Virus record (IMG/VR): IMGVR_UViG_3300028794_000077
Span: 1 to 20,264 of that record
DNA length: 20,264 bases
Source of the DNA: a virus
Reading direction: 5' to 3' (one strand)
In this document: in pieces, positions 11,601 through 20,264 of the stretch
How positions within the stretch are numbered: the stretch's first letter is position 1
Layout: each line of letters starts with the position of its first letter
The notes under the pieces: generated by a model
The model's database searches: none
What the model was told of the DNA's origin: nothing
The model's input: only the letters and a program-made list of their open reading frames with translations
Program-made: the position numbers and the translations under genes

Positions 11601-13876
11601 TATGCTGTCCTCTGCATCAGGCACCAGTCCGAAATTAGACCACGGCTTCTGTATGTACCGGCCAAATTCGTTCCAGCGTTGCCGTGTGTTGCGTTGATGA
11701 ATCCGTAATCCACGTCATTTCGGGTCGCGCAAGTAAACGATGCGTTCAACGCGGGCGCTGCACCGTCACGATGAACCATAAGTGTTGCGCCGAGCGGATA
11801 AGCCGCATATGTTGCTGATGTACCCGTGTAGACTTCTTCCGCTGTGAAACCCAAAGCGTGCGTGTGCGAAGTTGTCGTTACCGCGTTTGTTGAGGTGTTC
11901 GTGATTGAACCGGGAGTTCCAAGCGTAACCGTGCGAGTTGCAGCAAGTGTTCCACCACCAGTTAGACCGTTGCCGGCTGTAATGCTGGTTACAACACTCG
12001 CTGGCGTGTAACCAATTTCCGCAATCACTCGAGCCGATGTCGTGTTTGCATCAGTCCAGATCAACGAGTTGTTGACGTAGCCGTTCTTGGTGTCCAACTC
12101 GAAACGGAACACTTCACCGAATGTGACATCATCGGTTGAACTGTCGAAGTACACGTTGTTGCCGTTGACACGTAGTCGCGCCGAATATTCACCGCTTGTT
12201 GTATCGATGAGTTTGATTTCAGGCGCAGAGCCCGTCACACGGAGATATCCACCGCTAACGTTGACACCCGTAGTGCTCGATGTTGCAAGTGTGATAGCGC
12301 CGGTTCCTGCGTTGATCGATGCACCAATACCGTTGATGGTAGCGGATGTTAGGACACCGTTATTACGGAACATTATTTCATTGGAGTCCATGATAACGTT
12401 GTTGCTGTTGGTGGCACCAATTTGCAGCGCGTGAAGGGTCGAAACATCGGAGGCATCGCTCGTATTGGTCAAACGAAGCGCACCGGCAGTTAGCGTTGTG
12501 ATGCCATCATATGCCCCAGCAATTCGTGCATTCGGCAAAGTACCGGCGTTCAAGTTGGAAGCGCTCTGATAGAACGATCCCTGCTGACCATCGAGCAAGT
12601 CGGCGTCCAGTGTTGATCCTGCACCGTCATTGCCTGCGGTCCAAATCTTCTGACCCCAGAGTTCACCACGCAAAGCAGCACGATCCAAGTTCAGCGCGTT
12701 TGGTGCCTCAAATGTGCCATCTCCTGCATCGTCCTGCTGGATCGAGAAGACACCACCATTCAGATAAATGCGCCAATCCGATGTATCGTTGGTCTCGATG
12801 AAACTGATGTACGGGCCGGTATTGGAGATTTTCAGATTGCCGGTCGTATCGAAATTTGCGTTGTTTCGGTAAAGGCTTGCAGCCTCGTAACCGTCAACTG
12901 TATCCGCATCCAATGTCGATGACGGACCATCGTTACCGGAGTGCCAGATCGTATTGGTCAGGCCAGTTGAGGCATCGTAAAACTTCAACGTGTTGATGCT
13001 GTTGACGTTGCCGAGAACCAAAGTGTCCCCGGTCACGTCATTGAAGATGCGGAAGCCGTTTGTATCAGAGGTTCCGTCATTGTGCTGAATGTAACCCTGT
13101 CGAGTGCCGTTCTTGTTGAAACTCATGTAGGGATCGCCGGTTACATCACCCGCTGGGGTATCCAAGCGAAGTACGTTAGCCGTGCCCGTCAGCGTCAGAA
13201 CGTTCGTGGCAATCTGTGATGTCAGAGAGCCGCCCGTAGTGTCCGCCGCAAATGTCCATGTGTTTGTGGTGTCGTCGTAGGTAATCTTGTCGTCGTTGGC
13301 GAAGACAATCCCGTTTGCGGCGGAAACCTTCAAAGCACCAGCAAGCGTGATATCGCCGGTTACGCCGAGTGAATCAAAGTTTCCGGCAGTGCCAGTGATT
13401 GAACCAGCCGAAACCAAAGAACCTACGTTCACCGCACCCGAAAATGTCGGGTTTGGAGTGCTGTTGAGCAAGCGGAAACTCGTACCATCATAGGCGACTT
13501 CCTGCGCTTGTCCGACTGCGATTTGACCAGCGGTCAATGCACCACCACCGTCATTGCGGACGATTGGTTTTGCACCCAAACTGTTTACGTTTAGGGTGGT
13601 CGCACCAGTGTTCGCGATATGCGAGAAGAACCGGAATACATCGCCCTTGCGGAGCGCATCCGGCGCAACTGTATAGGCGATTGCCAGCGTGTTTGCGGTG
13701 CCAGTCGATGTTACCCAAACCGCGTTCTTTTCAGCGAGACGACGATTTGCACCCATAATCTGTCGGATAGTCGGTGCAAGTTTGTTCGGCATAGAGCCCG
13801 TAGGCAAGCCATCTGGCGGGGCGTTTGTGTTGCCGGAATCGCTCGGAGTCCAACTATTGCTTAGAATGTCTGCCAT
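11600..13876 (-). CDS. Phage tail fibre protein
   Basis: The 758-residue protein begins with a virion-anchoring region (about 1-140: SGNTNAPPDGLPTGSMPNK, IMGANRRLAEKNAVWVTS, TTLNVNSLGAKPIVRND), followed by repetitive beta-rich shaft. The shaft carries two copies of a unit like WHSGNDGPSSTLDADTVDG, around 12890-12950 and 12585-12640, typical of T7-like and lambdoid side fibres. The end has ITAGNGLTGGGTLAATRT and a SHTHALGFTAEEVYTG segment before a Gly-rich tip ending WCLMQRTA. It would bind the host surface. The ATG at 13876 has AAAGGTGG upstream. The 90-bp gap before it holds a short GGGG/CCCC hairpin but no gene with a start codon. No S74 chaperone is at its own end. Confidence 0.85.
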   Translation of the reverse strand: MADILSNSWTPSDSGNTNAPPDGLPTGSMPNKLAPTIRQIMGANRRLAEKNAVWVTSTGTANTLAIAYTVAPDALRKGDVFRFFSHIANTGATTLNVNSLGAKPIVRNDGGGALTAGQIAVGQAQEVAYDGTSFRLLNSTPNPTFSGAVNVGSLVSAGSITGTAGNFDSLGVTGDITLAGALKVSAANGIVFANDDKITYDDTTNTWTFAADTTGGSLTSQIATNVLTLTGTANVLRLDTPAGDVTGDPYMSFNKNGTRQGYIQHNDGTSDTNGFRIFNDVTGDTLVLGNVNSINTLKFYDASTGLTNTIWHSGNDGPSSTLDADTVDGYEAASLYRNNANFDTTGNLKISNTGPYISFIETNDTSDWRIYLNGGVFSIQQDDAGDGTFEAPNALNLDRAALRGELWGQKIWTAGNDGAGSTLDADLLDGQQGSFYQSASNLNAGTLPNARIAGAYDGITTLTAGALRLTNTSDASDVSTLHALQIGATNSNNVIMDSNEIMFRNNGVLTSATINGIGASINAGTGAITLATSSTTGVNVSGGYLRVTGSAPEIKLIDTTSGEYSARLRVNGNNVYFDSSTDDVTFGEVFRFELDTKNGYVNNSLIWTDANTTSARVIAEIGYTPASVVTSITAGNGLTGGGTLAATRTVTLGTPGSITNTSTNAVTTTSHTHALGFTAEEVYTGTSATYAAYPLGATLMVHRDGAAPALNASFTCATRNDVDYGFINATHGNAGTNLAGTYRSRGLISDWCLMQRTA

Positions 13877-13966
13877 TGGCGTTGACCACCTTTATTGTTC
13901 TTATTGCGGCCTGATCGGGGTCATTGCCCCAGCCGATAGTCAGTGTCCGATATTTACTTGGGTCTG

Positions 13967-15841
13967 TTAGTTTTGGTCCTCTTGGTATCCGATGCTACGT
14001 AGATACTCCCGAATGGCTTCCTGCATTTCAGGGGATTCGCTTGCAGCGATCGCAGAGAGTTTCTGGACGTGTCCGCGCAGACCACCACGCGCAACCTGTG
14101 CCTCTGGAATACCAGCGAGCCAGTTCACGGTCTTCGGATTGCTCAGCAAGCGCGCCTGATATCCACGCGATACGAAGTTAAGTGCCTTGCCACCCATTAC
14201 GGTAGCCGCACCAACTGGACCCGCAAACACGGCACCTAGCAGCGTGTTACGGTCGAACGGGTTCATTTCCGACATTACGGTTTGGTGACTTGCGGTATTG
14301 CTGTGGTTGTTTTTTGCACGATAGGATTTCCATGTGTCCGCGATACGCGCAACACGATCCAAATCACTACGATAGCCAGCACGGCCAGTTCCCTTGAACA
14401 AAACGTCCTTGGCTTCCGGTGCCATCTTGCCCCAATCATTCAGGAATGCAGTCGGGTTATAAGTCTCGGCACCATCGGCACCAACCTTCTTACCCATGCG
14501 CTCGACAACGCTAGCGGTGAGATTATCCCAAGTGGCTTTGCCGTCTTCGGCGCGTTCGACTTGGCGACGGATAAAGTTGAGACGAGTGCCGCCTTCTTTT
14601 GATTTACCCATCGCATAATTGAACACCTCTTCCGGGGCATTTTTGGATAGCACCGCAGCGGGAACAGACTTCTTACCGAAGCCATCGACATTATCGACAT
14701 TGCGACGGAATTGATTATTGGCTTTGCGGAATGCCTGTAGCGCGTCGTCACCAGCGGTCTTTGCAGTGGCTTCCATATCCGAAGTTAGCGACTTGCGAAG
14801 TCCCTCCAGGTATCCCTTTGCAGCGCCATCAAGGTTCGGATCATTTGCGAGCGCACCAATTGCCGTGCGTGCTTCTTTTAGTTTCTCGAAACTGATGCCC
14901 TTATCAACATCAGCGACAATTGCCTTCGCCTGCTGAATTGTCTGGTCAACGAATTGGCCCTTATTCAGTTTCTCAGACGCACCCATCATCTTCTTGGATT
15001 CAGTCAGCGTCTTCAGGTATTGGCGTGTACTGTCACCGGCAGCGGGTGTACCTGTGGTCAACTTGCTGACATCATCATAGAGGTCATTGGACCGACCGAA
15101 TGCAGCATCTTTTGCAGCCTGCATCGATCCCTGAACCATTTCGCCGACTTCCTGCTTTGACGAAGTCTTCGCAGTCGGATTTGTACGAGCAGCAAGGTCA
15201 TCAACAGCACGACCGAACTCGTTACCTTGTGCTTCAAATGTCTGATTGATTCGAGGCTCAATATACTTTTGCCCCGCGCTCGTTGGCCGCAAAGCCTGTT
15301 CCTTCAACGCGGCGCGATTGCTACCGGAAACCATACCAACGGTCGGCTCACTGCCGATTGCACGGAAGTCCTCGACACGCTGACGAATAACAGCGGCATC
15401 ATCAACCGGGCCGATAATTGCCTTCTTGATCGGGTGGAATCCACGAGAACCGGCAAGCAACTGTGGTGCTGCTTTAGGTGTCGGGATTGTCTTTCCGCCG
15501 AGCATACCAAGCGCGAATTCGTTTGCGCGGTCTTTGCCCTCTTCGGAGTTGATATCGACTTCACCCGAATATACCTCACCCGGCAACATGACCATCCGCT
15601 TAATTCCGCCGAGTAAGCCAGCGTTGGAATCGAAACTCTTATTGCCGTCCTTATCCACGGACATTGGCAGAATCATTCCCGTATAGGACTGGTCTTTCGG
15701 TTCTTCTTGAACTTCCTCAACCGGAGCATCAACAGGTGCTTCATCGGACTGCCACTGCATTTCCCAAGGGTTTGCAGGAGTTTCCTGCTTCTTCTCTTCT
15801 TCCGGGGCAGCACCCCAATTCATTTCCCATGGGTTAGCCAT
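13967..15841 (-). CDS. Large internal virion / DNA-ejection-type protein
   Basis: The 624-residue protein is not assigned to a family by clear motif. Its first 35 residues contain the word NPWEM twice (MANPWEMNWG and ANPWEMQWQ), separated by an acidic linker. The middle (about 180-420) is long, charged and helical (coiled-coil-like, with KEQALRPTSAGQKYIEPRI and FRKANNQFRRNVDNVDGFGKK), and near 540 a glycine/alanine stretch (LLGAVFAGPVGAATVMGGKAL) looks membrane-active. Large helical proteins next to a tail lysozyme fit the ejection proteins of short-tailed phages, which form a channel through the envelope. The ATG overlaps the previous stop (TAATG). Confidence 0.55.
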   Translation of the reverse strand: MANPWEMNWGAAPEEEKKQETPANPWEMQWQSDEAPVDAPVEEVQEEPKDQSYTGMILPMSVDKDGNKSFDSNAGLLGGIKRMVMLPGEVYSGEVDINSEEGKDRANEFALGMLGGKTIPTPKAAPQLLAGSRGFHPIKKAIIGPVDDAAVIRQRVEDFRAIGSEPTVGMVSGSNRAALKEQALRPTSAGQKYIEPRINQTFEAQGNEFGRAVDDLAARTNPTAKTSSKQEVGEMVQGSMQAAKDAAFGRSNDLYDDVSKLTTGTPAAGDSTRQYLKTLTESKKMMGASEKLNKGQFVDQTIQQAKAIVADVDKGISFEKLKEARTAIGALANDPNLDGAAKGYLEGLRKSLTSDMEATAKTAGDDALQAFRKANNQFRRNVDNVDGFGKKSVPAAVLSKNAPEEVFNYAMGKSKEGGTRLNFIRRQVERAEDGKATWDNLTASVVERMGKKVGADGAETYNPTAFLNDWGKMAPEAKDVLFKGTGRAGYRSDLDRVARIADTWKSYRAKNNHSNTASHQTVMSEMNPFDRNTLLGAVFAGPVGAATVMGGKALNFVSRGYQARLLSNPKTVNWLAGIPEAQVARGGLRGHVQKLSAIAASESPEMQEAIREYLRSIGYQEDQN

Positions 15842-16839
15842 TATACTCTCCCAATTCCGCCGAGCCCGCCAAGGCCACCGCGTTGGGACATCGCCATAAT
15901 CAATTGGTAAGGCTTCAACATCTGCTTCTTGCGTTCTTCCTCTGCGACCTTCGCGGGGTCCTGCATCAGTTCGACAGGCGCGGTATTTGTGCGGCCGCCT
16001 TTAGGAACAGCCGCGTTCAATGCTGCATCGCTCTCTCCGAACAACTTGGAGATATCACCGAGCATACCAACGGCCTTGTTCGTGCTAACGCCGAGAACCT
16101 TTTCCGGCATTTTCACTTTGCCGCCTGTGGCTTGCTCGATAAATCCACGCGTCGGAACATTGCCGTCTGCGTCTAGGTTCGCTGGCTGCTTTGGCGCACT
16201 GTCAGGATTGATCTTGTTTTGGATGAAACTAAACAGACCATCTTCATAGGGCTTGCCCGCATTTGGGTTAGCGGCATTTGCCGCGTCAACATTGGCTTTA
16301 CCCTGTGCAAGCATCGCGACTTCCTGTGGGGATGACGTTGGACTAGCAGCGGCAATTTCTTCCGGCGACAACCCTGCGACTTCACCAGCCCAAGCCAATC
16401 GATTATCGAAGCCGTGACCGTTCGTGGGATTATCTCGCTTCCATCCCGAAGGACGTTCGTAAGAGATCATCGCGGCGGTTGCGCCGTGAACGTCTTTGGC
16501 TTCCTGTAGTTTGTTCCAAGCATAACGCTCCGAACCTGCTCCCGGTCCTTTTTCGCCGTTCATTTCGTGCATAACGAAATCCAACTGCGTATCTAGGTTG
16601 CCAGTGTTATCACCGGCAAAGGCACGGAAATTGCGAGCGCGATCACCATTCCACTGTCCGATACCGATGGAATCTGAACCATCTGAACCATCACCGGCAT
16701 TACGAGCGCCAGTGTTGAACGTGGATTCCTGCATGAGATTGCCGACAATGCCAGCGGCCTGATATGGTTGAAGTTTGTACTTCTCCATCAAATACCGATA
16801 CGAATATCGGGCATTATCGTTGAGTGCTGGCTTTGCCAA
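15841..16839 (-). CDS. Virion-associated tail lysozyme (PF18013-like)
   Basis: The 332-residue protein has a phage tail lysozyme domain over about 8-155: LQPYQAAGIVGNLMQESTFN with the likely catalytic Glu38, SIGIGQWNGDRARNFRAFAG, LDTQLDFVMHEM, and WNKLQEAKDVHGATAAMISYERP. Such domains bore through peptidoglycan during DNA entry. The remaining half is low-complexity and may anchor it in the virion; its end is rich in glycine. It probably starts at a TTG at 16839: GAGGTGA lies four to five bases upstream, and the next ATG (residue 18) would cut into the domain. A small hairpin (16852-16866) stands just before the ribosome-binding site. Confidence 0.82.
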   Translation of the reverse strand: MAKPALNDNARYSYRYLMEKYKLQPYQAAGIVGNLMQESTFNTGARNAGDGSDGSDSIGIGQWNGDRARNFRAFAGDNTGNLDTQLDFVMHEMNGEKGPGAGSERYAWNKLQEAKDVHGATAAMISYERPSGWKRDNPTNGHGFDNRLAWAGEVAGLSPEEIAAASPTSSPQEVAMLAQGKANVDAANAANPNAGKPYEDGLFSFIQNKINPDSAPKQPANLDADGNVPTRGFIEQATGGKVKMPEKVLGVSTNKAVGMLGDISKLFGESDAALNAAVPKGGRTNTAPVELMQDPAKVAEEERKKQMLKPYQLIMAMSQRGGLGGLGGIGRV

Positions 16840-16893
16840 ATTGTCACCTCGTCCCGTTTGCCGGGATCTTGTTATGTCTCCGCTTGATGCGGG

Positions 16894-18411
16894 TTAAAGG
16901 ATTGCTTTCCAGTTCTTACGGTCGTTCGGATTGCCACCTTGGAATTCAAAGCCGTTGATGATCTGGCCGCGTGTTGGGGCACCCATATTTACCTGCGGAC
17001 GCTTGCCGAGCATTCCTACGGGCTTGGCCTTATTGAAGTCCTTGAATGCAGCATATGGGTTCGGTAGGTCACGGATTTCCTTATCCGCATCTTGCCATTT
17101 GATTTCGCCCTTCTGCGCACGAGTGGCGATTTCAGCCGCTTTCAGTTTGTTCTCTGCAATAGCCTGCGTGGTTGCGGAAATAACCGCGTTACCCTCTGGC
17201 GAATTACCCAGCGATGGAAGCGAAGCCAAATACTGCTTGGCATCAAAGTCCGATGTCGCACCAGCACCAGCAGGGCGCATCTGCGGAGCGATACGAGCGA
17301 CGATAGCCTTGTAAGCCTGCGCTTCTCCTAGACCTTCAATGTCAACGCCGATTGCTTCCGCATACGGACCAGCCATCGCCTTGAACTCGGCAACTTTACC
17401 AGTGCCGATGTTCTTGCCGAGTTCTGTTAGCATTTCCATGTCAGCGATCATCTGCGGAGCGCTTGCAGCGTTCGCCTGAATTTCGTCAAAGCGCTCTGCT
17501 GCTTTCTCGTCTGCCTTCTTCTGGAAAGCACCACCGTTTTCGCCGCTGCCAACGGTAACATTGTTCTGAGATGCACCCGCACGTTTGTTCTCACGCGACC
17601 ATGAGGTGAAATCGATCGGAGTACGACCGGCGTCTTCTTCCTGCTTGCGATACAGATTGTATTCGGTGATATCCGTGGTCGTTTCAAACGGAGCCTCACC
17701 AGCCTTACGGCCCGATGATTTCGCTGCTTCCTGCGCCTGCAAGCCAGCATTAAAGCCGTTAGCATCACGAAACTGTCCATCAGGTCCAACGCTCATGCCC
17801 TTCTCGGCACCTGCCTGCTGTAGTTTCTGAATCTTGTCCAAAATGGAGTTCGCAGCGGACATTTCGCCTGCTGCCAAATATGCCTGATGCAACTGCTTCA
17901 ACTGACCAATGCTGTAGCCGGTTTCAGGATCGACCGGACCTGACCCAGCGGCTTCGCCCTGCCCTGCGGCTGCTTCTGCTGCTGCCTGTCCTGCAAGGAG
18001 TTTAACGCGATCACCCGAAATCTTATTGTCGGCTAGGCCAATCTCGGAAGCATCCTTGCGATAGTTCTGATAAGCGTCCTGACCTTGTGCGCCGCTCTCA
18101 CCCATGATGGATAGGAATGACTTCGGCATAGCGCTAGGACCACCACCGGCCATCATTGCGAGACTTGCACGCAACAGACCAGCATCGAGCGCTTCACGCT
18201 TTCCGGCGTCGGGCTGCAACTTGTTAAGTAGGCTATTGAAGGGGTTCAGGTTCAACGGAGCGCTATCAGCGGGCTGTCCTTCCGGCGCAGCAACAGGCGC
18301 TCCAAGCAGACCAGCCGGAGCCTGACCCTGTGCGGGTTGCCCCGAAGCAGGATCGCCCTGGCCCTGACCGGTCAAGCGCTTGAGAAGTTCTAGGATATCG
18401 AAATTAGCCAT
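16894..18411 (-). CDS. Putative phage ejection / structural protein
   Basis: The 505-residue protein starts with a Gly/Gln/Pro/Ala-rich linker after MANFDILELLKRL. The middle is helical with LHQAYLAAGEMSAANSILDK and KKADEKAAERFDEIQANAASAP. The stretch around 375-400 contains ARIAPQMRPAGAGATSDFDA followed by SLPSLGNSPEGNAVI, and the C-terminus ends GFEFQGGNPNDRKNWKAIL. The last two patterns recur, as I recall, in internal virion proteins of short-tailed phages. It is encoded directly after the S74-type gene (TAATG overlap) and before the tail lysozyme gene. It has no membrane segment. An exact role cannot be given. Confidence 0.55.
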   Translation of the reverse strand: MANFDILELLKRLTGQGQGDPASGQPAQGQAPAGLLGAPVAAPEGQPADSAPLNLNPFNSLLNKLQPDAGKREALDAGLLRASLAMMAGGGPSAMPKSFLSIMGESGAQGQDAYQNYRKDASEIGLADNKISGDRVKLLAGQAAAEAAAGQGEAAGSGPVDPETGYSIGQLKQLHQAYLAAGEMSAANSILDKIQKLQQAGAEKGMSVGPDGQFRDANGFNAGLQAQEAAKSSGRKAGEAPFETTTDITEYNLYRKQEEDAGRTPIDFTSWSRENKRAGASQNNVTVGSGENGGAFQKKADEKAAERFDEIQANAASAPQMIADMEMLTELGKNIGTGKVAEFKAMAGPYAEAIGVDIEGLGEAQAYKAIVARIAPQMRPAGAGATSDFDAKQYLASLPSLGNSPEGNAVISATTQAIAENKLKAAEIATRAQKGEIKWQDADKEIRDLPNPYAAFKDFNKAKPVGMLGKRPQVNMGAPTRGQIINGFEFQGGNPNDRKNWKAIL

Positions 18412-20264
18412 TATGCGGCCTCCTCAAAAAGTTTGTCCGCGATAACGCGCTTGATGCCATCCACTTCGATAACTGCCTCTGGAATGACCTGCTCGACTTC
18501 CTGAGCCATCGGACCAATCCAAACTGTCTGTTCAGCGTCGTTCTTGTAGGTGAATTCGTACATTGGAATGCCGTTCGGCAGGAAACCAACCTGACGGATG
18601 ATGTTCTTGGCACGCTCATCGCAAAGCAGTGTCATCAGTGTTCCGGCAAGACCCGCAAATTGCGCTCCGCTGTTGGAGAATACCTGCGATGTCTGGTTGT
18701 TATAGCCACCACCGTTAGCCATGTTGATCATGTTGTTAGCAGCAACGAACGGCTGATTCTGCTGTTGATCCCACTTGGCAACTTCTGCCTGCTTCAAGAG
18801 GTCCGCATAAGCATCCTTCTGCGCACCAATCTGTGCCAACTGCTGAGACGGCATGAACTGGTTCTGGTACATTTGACCGGCCGTGTTCGCGCCCTGCAAC
18901 TGAGTATTTGCCTGTGCGTTCTGATTGCCGAACTGAGAGTTCGCCGCGTTGAGCATCTGCGAATTGTTCTGGAATTGGTTTGCAATGCCCTGATTATACA
19001 TATCGTTCTGCATACCAAGACCCTGCATCTGATAGTTCTTATCGAACTGATACTGAGCATTAGCAGCGTTTGCGCCCTGCAATTGCTGTTGGTTCTGCTG
19101 TAGGTTCTGATCCGACAATTGGCCCTGTGCGTTGAGCATCAGACCGTATTGATCATTGCGCATTGCCTGCTGCTGTTGGCTCTGATTACCCAACTGATTA
19201 GCAGCGCCCAAACGCATATTATCGAGGTCGTTATTCATGCCCTGCTGAGACAACGACTGCTGACCCAACTGGTTAGCGCCCTGCATGGCAAGATTCTGCT
19301 GATTGTATCGCTGCGACTGCTGAGAATCGTTTAGCGAACCATACAATTGCGTACCAGCCAAACGCTGCTGCTGCTGCGAATTGCTCGTGTTAGCGAGGTT
19401 CGCATTGGCGTTCATTTGGTTCTGCTGATCACTGTTGTAGAAGTTACCGATGGAGTTCTGCGCGTTAAGTTGGTTGTTTCGCTCCTGCGTGTAGTTCTGC
19501 ATCATGATGTCGTTTGCATTTTTGGACATCGCACCAGTGAGTGCAGAATCCGCATTGTTACGAGCAGCCGCAAACGCGCCCGATCCCATACGACCAGCGG
19601 CGGCGAACTGAGAATCAATTCCCGGTGCAATCTCGTTCTTGTACTGGCTTACTAGACCGCTGTTGGCCTTGTTGATTGCCTCATCCAAATATGGATTGCT
19701 ATTCAACATGGAGCCGTTCGCGGTTTGTTCGAGTATGGATTGTGCTGGATTTTTACCACCAGCCAATGCCTTAGTCTGCGCCTGCTGCGCTGACATTCCT
19801 GCGTTGGTGAACGAGTTAGCGGATGCTGCCTGCTGCGCTGCCGGGTTCACATAGTTGGTGTTCACGCTCTGCATTGCCTGCTGTGTCGCAGCAACGCCCG
19901 GATTCGTGTACGATCCTGTGATGCCCTTAGCGGCATTCTGTGTCGCGGCAACTCCGGGATTCGTGTAGTTGGCGTTCAACGAATTTGCGATCTGACCTGT
20001 CTTTGCAATGGTCGGATCGGAATAATTCATCGTGTTCTTGATCGTAGAGGTTCCCGGTGCAAGACCTGTCTGCGATCCTTGTGCGATGCTGTTGACACCG
20101 TTCTGCGCGGGATTGCTTCCCAACTTCACGCCGTTCTGCAAATTGCTGAGCGTGTTATTGGCCTGCGGTGAAATGTTATTTCCACCTGTAATCCCTGCAA
20201 CTGTGTTCGCTGCATTCGTCAGGTTCTGTCCACCGCCTGTGGCTAGTTTCTCGGCTGCTGCCTG
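18411..20264 (-). CDS. Q/N-rich repeat phage protein with S74-like C-terminal chaperone segment (partial)
   Basis: At least 617 residues; the frame is open to the right edge, so the true start is outside. Near its visible start are two copies of YTNPGVAATQ and a degenerate third (YVNPAAQQ), encoded at about 19830-19980. A long Gln/Asn-rich stretch with repeated AQxQL and QQQ words follows (about 18820-19500). The last 70 residues resemble the intramolecular chaperone of endosialidases (Peptidase_S74): CDERAKNIIRQVG, PMYEFTYKND and IGPMAQEVEQVIPEAV. The residue before DER is Cys where Ser is usual, and the domain is short. It is probably a virion protein trimerised by this segment. Confidence 0.65.
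   Translation of the reverse strand, partial: QAAAEKLATGGGQNLTNAANTVAGITGGNNISPQANNTLSNLQNGVKLGSNPAQNGVNSIAQGSQTGLAPGTSTIKNTMNYSDPTIAKTGQIANSLNANYTNPGVAATQNAAKGITGSYTNPGVAATQQAMQSVNTNYVNPAAQQAASANSFTNAGMSAQQAQTKALAGGKNPAQSILEQTANGSMLNSNPYLDEAINKANSGLVSQYKNEIAPGIDSQFAAAGRMGSGAFAAARNNADSALTGAMSKNANDIMMQNYTQERNNQLNAQNSIGNFYNSDQQNQMNANANLANTSNSQQQQRLAGTQLYGSLNDSQQSQRYNQQNLAMQGANQLGQQSLSQQGMNNDLDNMRLGAANQLGNQSQQQQAMRNDQYGLMLNAQGQLSDQNLQQNQQQLQGANAANAQYQFDKNYQMQGLGMQNDMYNQGIANQFQNNSQMLNAANSQFGNQNAQANTQLQGANTAGQMYQNQFMPSQQLAQIGAQKDAYADLLKQAEVAKWDQQQNQPFVAANNMINMANGGGYNNQTSQVFSNSGAQFAGLAGTLMTLLCDERAKNIIRQVGFLPNGIPMYEFTYKNDAEQTVWIGPMAQEVEQVIPEAVIEVDGIKRVIADKLFEEAA

Larger units (their letters stand above)
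9204..20264. mobile_element. Serine-integrase prophage (podovirus-like late genes), left end to beyond window
   Basis: The stretch begins where the terminase gene is broken and holds a large serine recombinase followed by phage fibre, lysozyme and ejection-type genes. Its base composition is visibly less GC-rich than the head cluster to the left. Gene starts overlap stops in a uniform TAATG style, unlike the ATGA overlaps of the left block. The right end, capsid, portal and replication genes are outside the window, so completeness is unknown. Confidence 0.75.

Noticed and set aside
13917-13930. GGGG/CCCC hairpin as terminator before the tail fibre gene
   Set aside because: The stem is only 4 bp and has no T tract.
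13877-13966. Readable peptide (TIGWGNDPDQAAIRTIK) in the gap before the tail fibre
   Set aside because: The composition looks protein-like, but there is no ATG, GTG or TTG start in frame with a ribosome-binding site, and it ends within the fibre gene. It may be a remnant.
19830-19980. Direct repeats resembling a small CRISPR-like array
   Set aside because: The repeats are in frame, encode YTNPGVAATQ-type peptide units, and the spacers are also coding.

Overview
The window joins two phage-derived blocks from a GC-rich alphaproteobacterium, most likely of the family Rhizobiaceae. This rests on RcGTA-like head proteins, a small membrane protein resembling DUF6107 proteins of rhizobia, a RIME-like palindromic intergenic repeat and a match to the EcfG general-stress promoter. 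No rRNA, tRNA or housekeeping gene is present, so the genus cannot be fixed from the sequence.

Block 1 (about 1-9209, mostly minus strand, read right to left) is an HK97/RcGTA-type head cluster. In transcription order it holds the C-terminal part of the large terminase (g2-like), two tiny paralogous genes on the opposite strand, a GH19 lysozyme-like gene, portal (g3), a RHH/ParE toxin-antitoxin pair, a small membrane protein (g3.5-like position), prohead protease (g4), major capsid (g5), gp6-like connector (g6), head-closure protein (g7), DUF3168 protein (g8), a DUF1778/GNAT toxin-antitoxin pair, and the first 34 codons of the major tail protein (g9), which runs off the left edge. Gene order and sequence character fit a gene transfer agent cluster, or a closely related prophage, into which two toxin-antitoxin cassettes have been placed.

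Block 2 (about 9204 to beyond the right edge, visibly lower in GC) is a separate prophage or element. It begins with a large serine recombinase on the plus strand, about 70 bp from the point where the terminase frame breaks. The recombinase converges on a minus-strand late operon: a protein containing an S74-like chaperone segment (runs off the right edge), an ejection-type protein, a tail-lysozyme protein, a second ejection-type protein, a 758-residue tail fibre and a small fibre-accessory protein. The large internal proteins plus a tail lysozyme suggest a short-tailed (podovirus-like) phage, but its head genes lie outside the window.

The main biological point is the junction. The terminase frame is read cleanly upstream to about 9209, close to where Walker B is expected, and then stops beside the serine recombinase gene. 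The simplest reading is that a serine-integrase prophage sits inside the terminase gene of a GTA-like cluster, separating its ATPase half from its nuclease half and so switching off packaging, perhaps reversibly. Other points of note are a near-textbook EcfG promoter before one of the tiny paralogous genes, a perfect operator-like palindrome before the ParE-type operon, a terminator between capsid and connector genes, and a hairpin whose loop holds the stop codons of both convergent genes.
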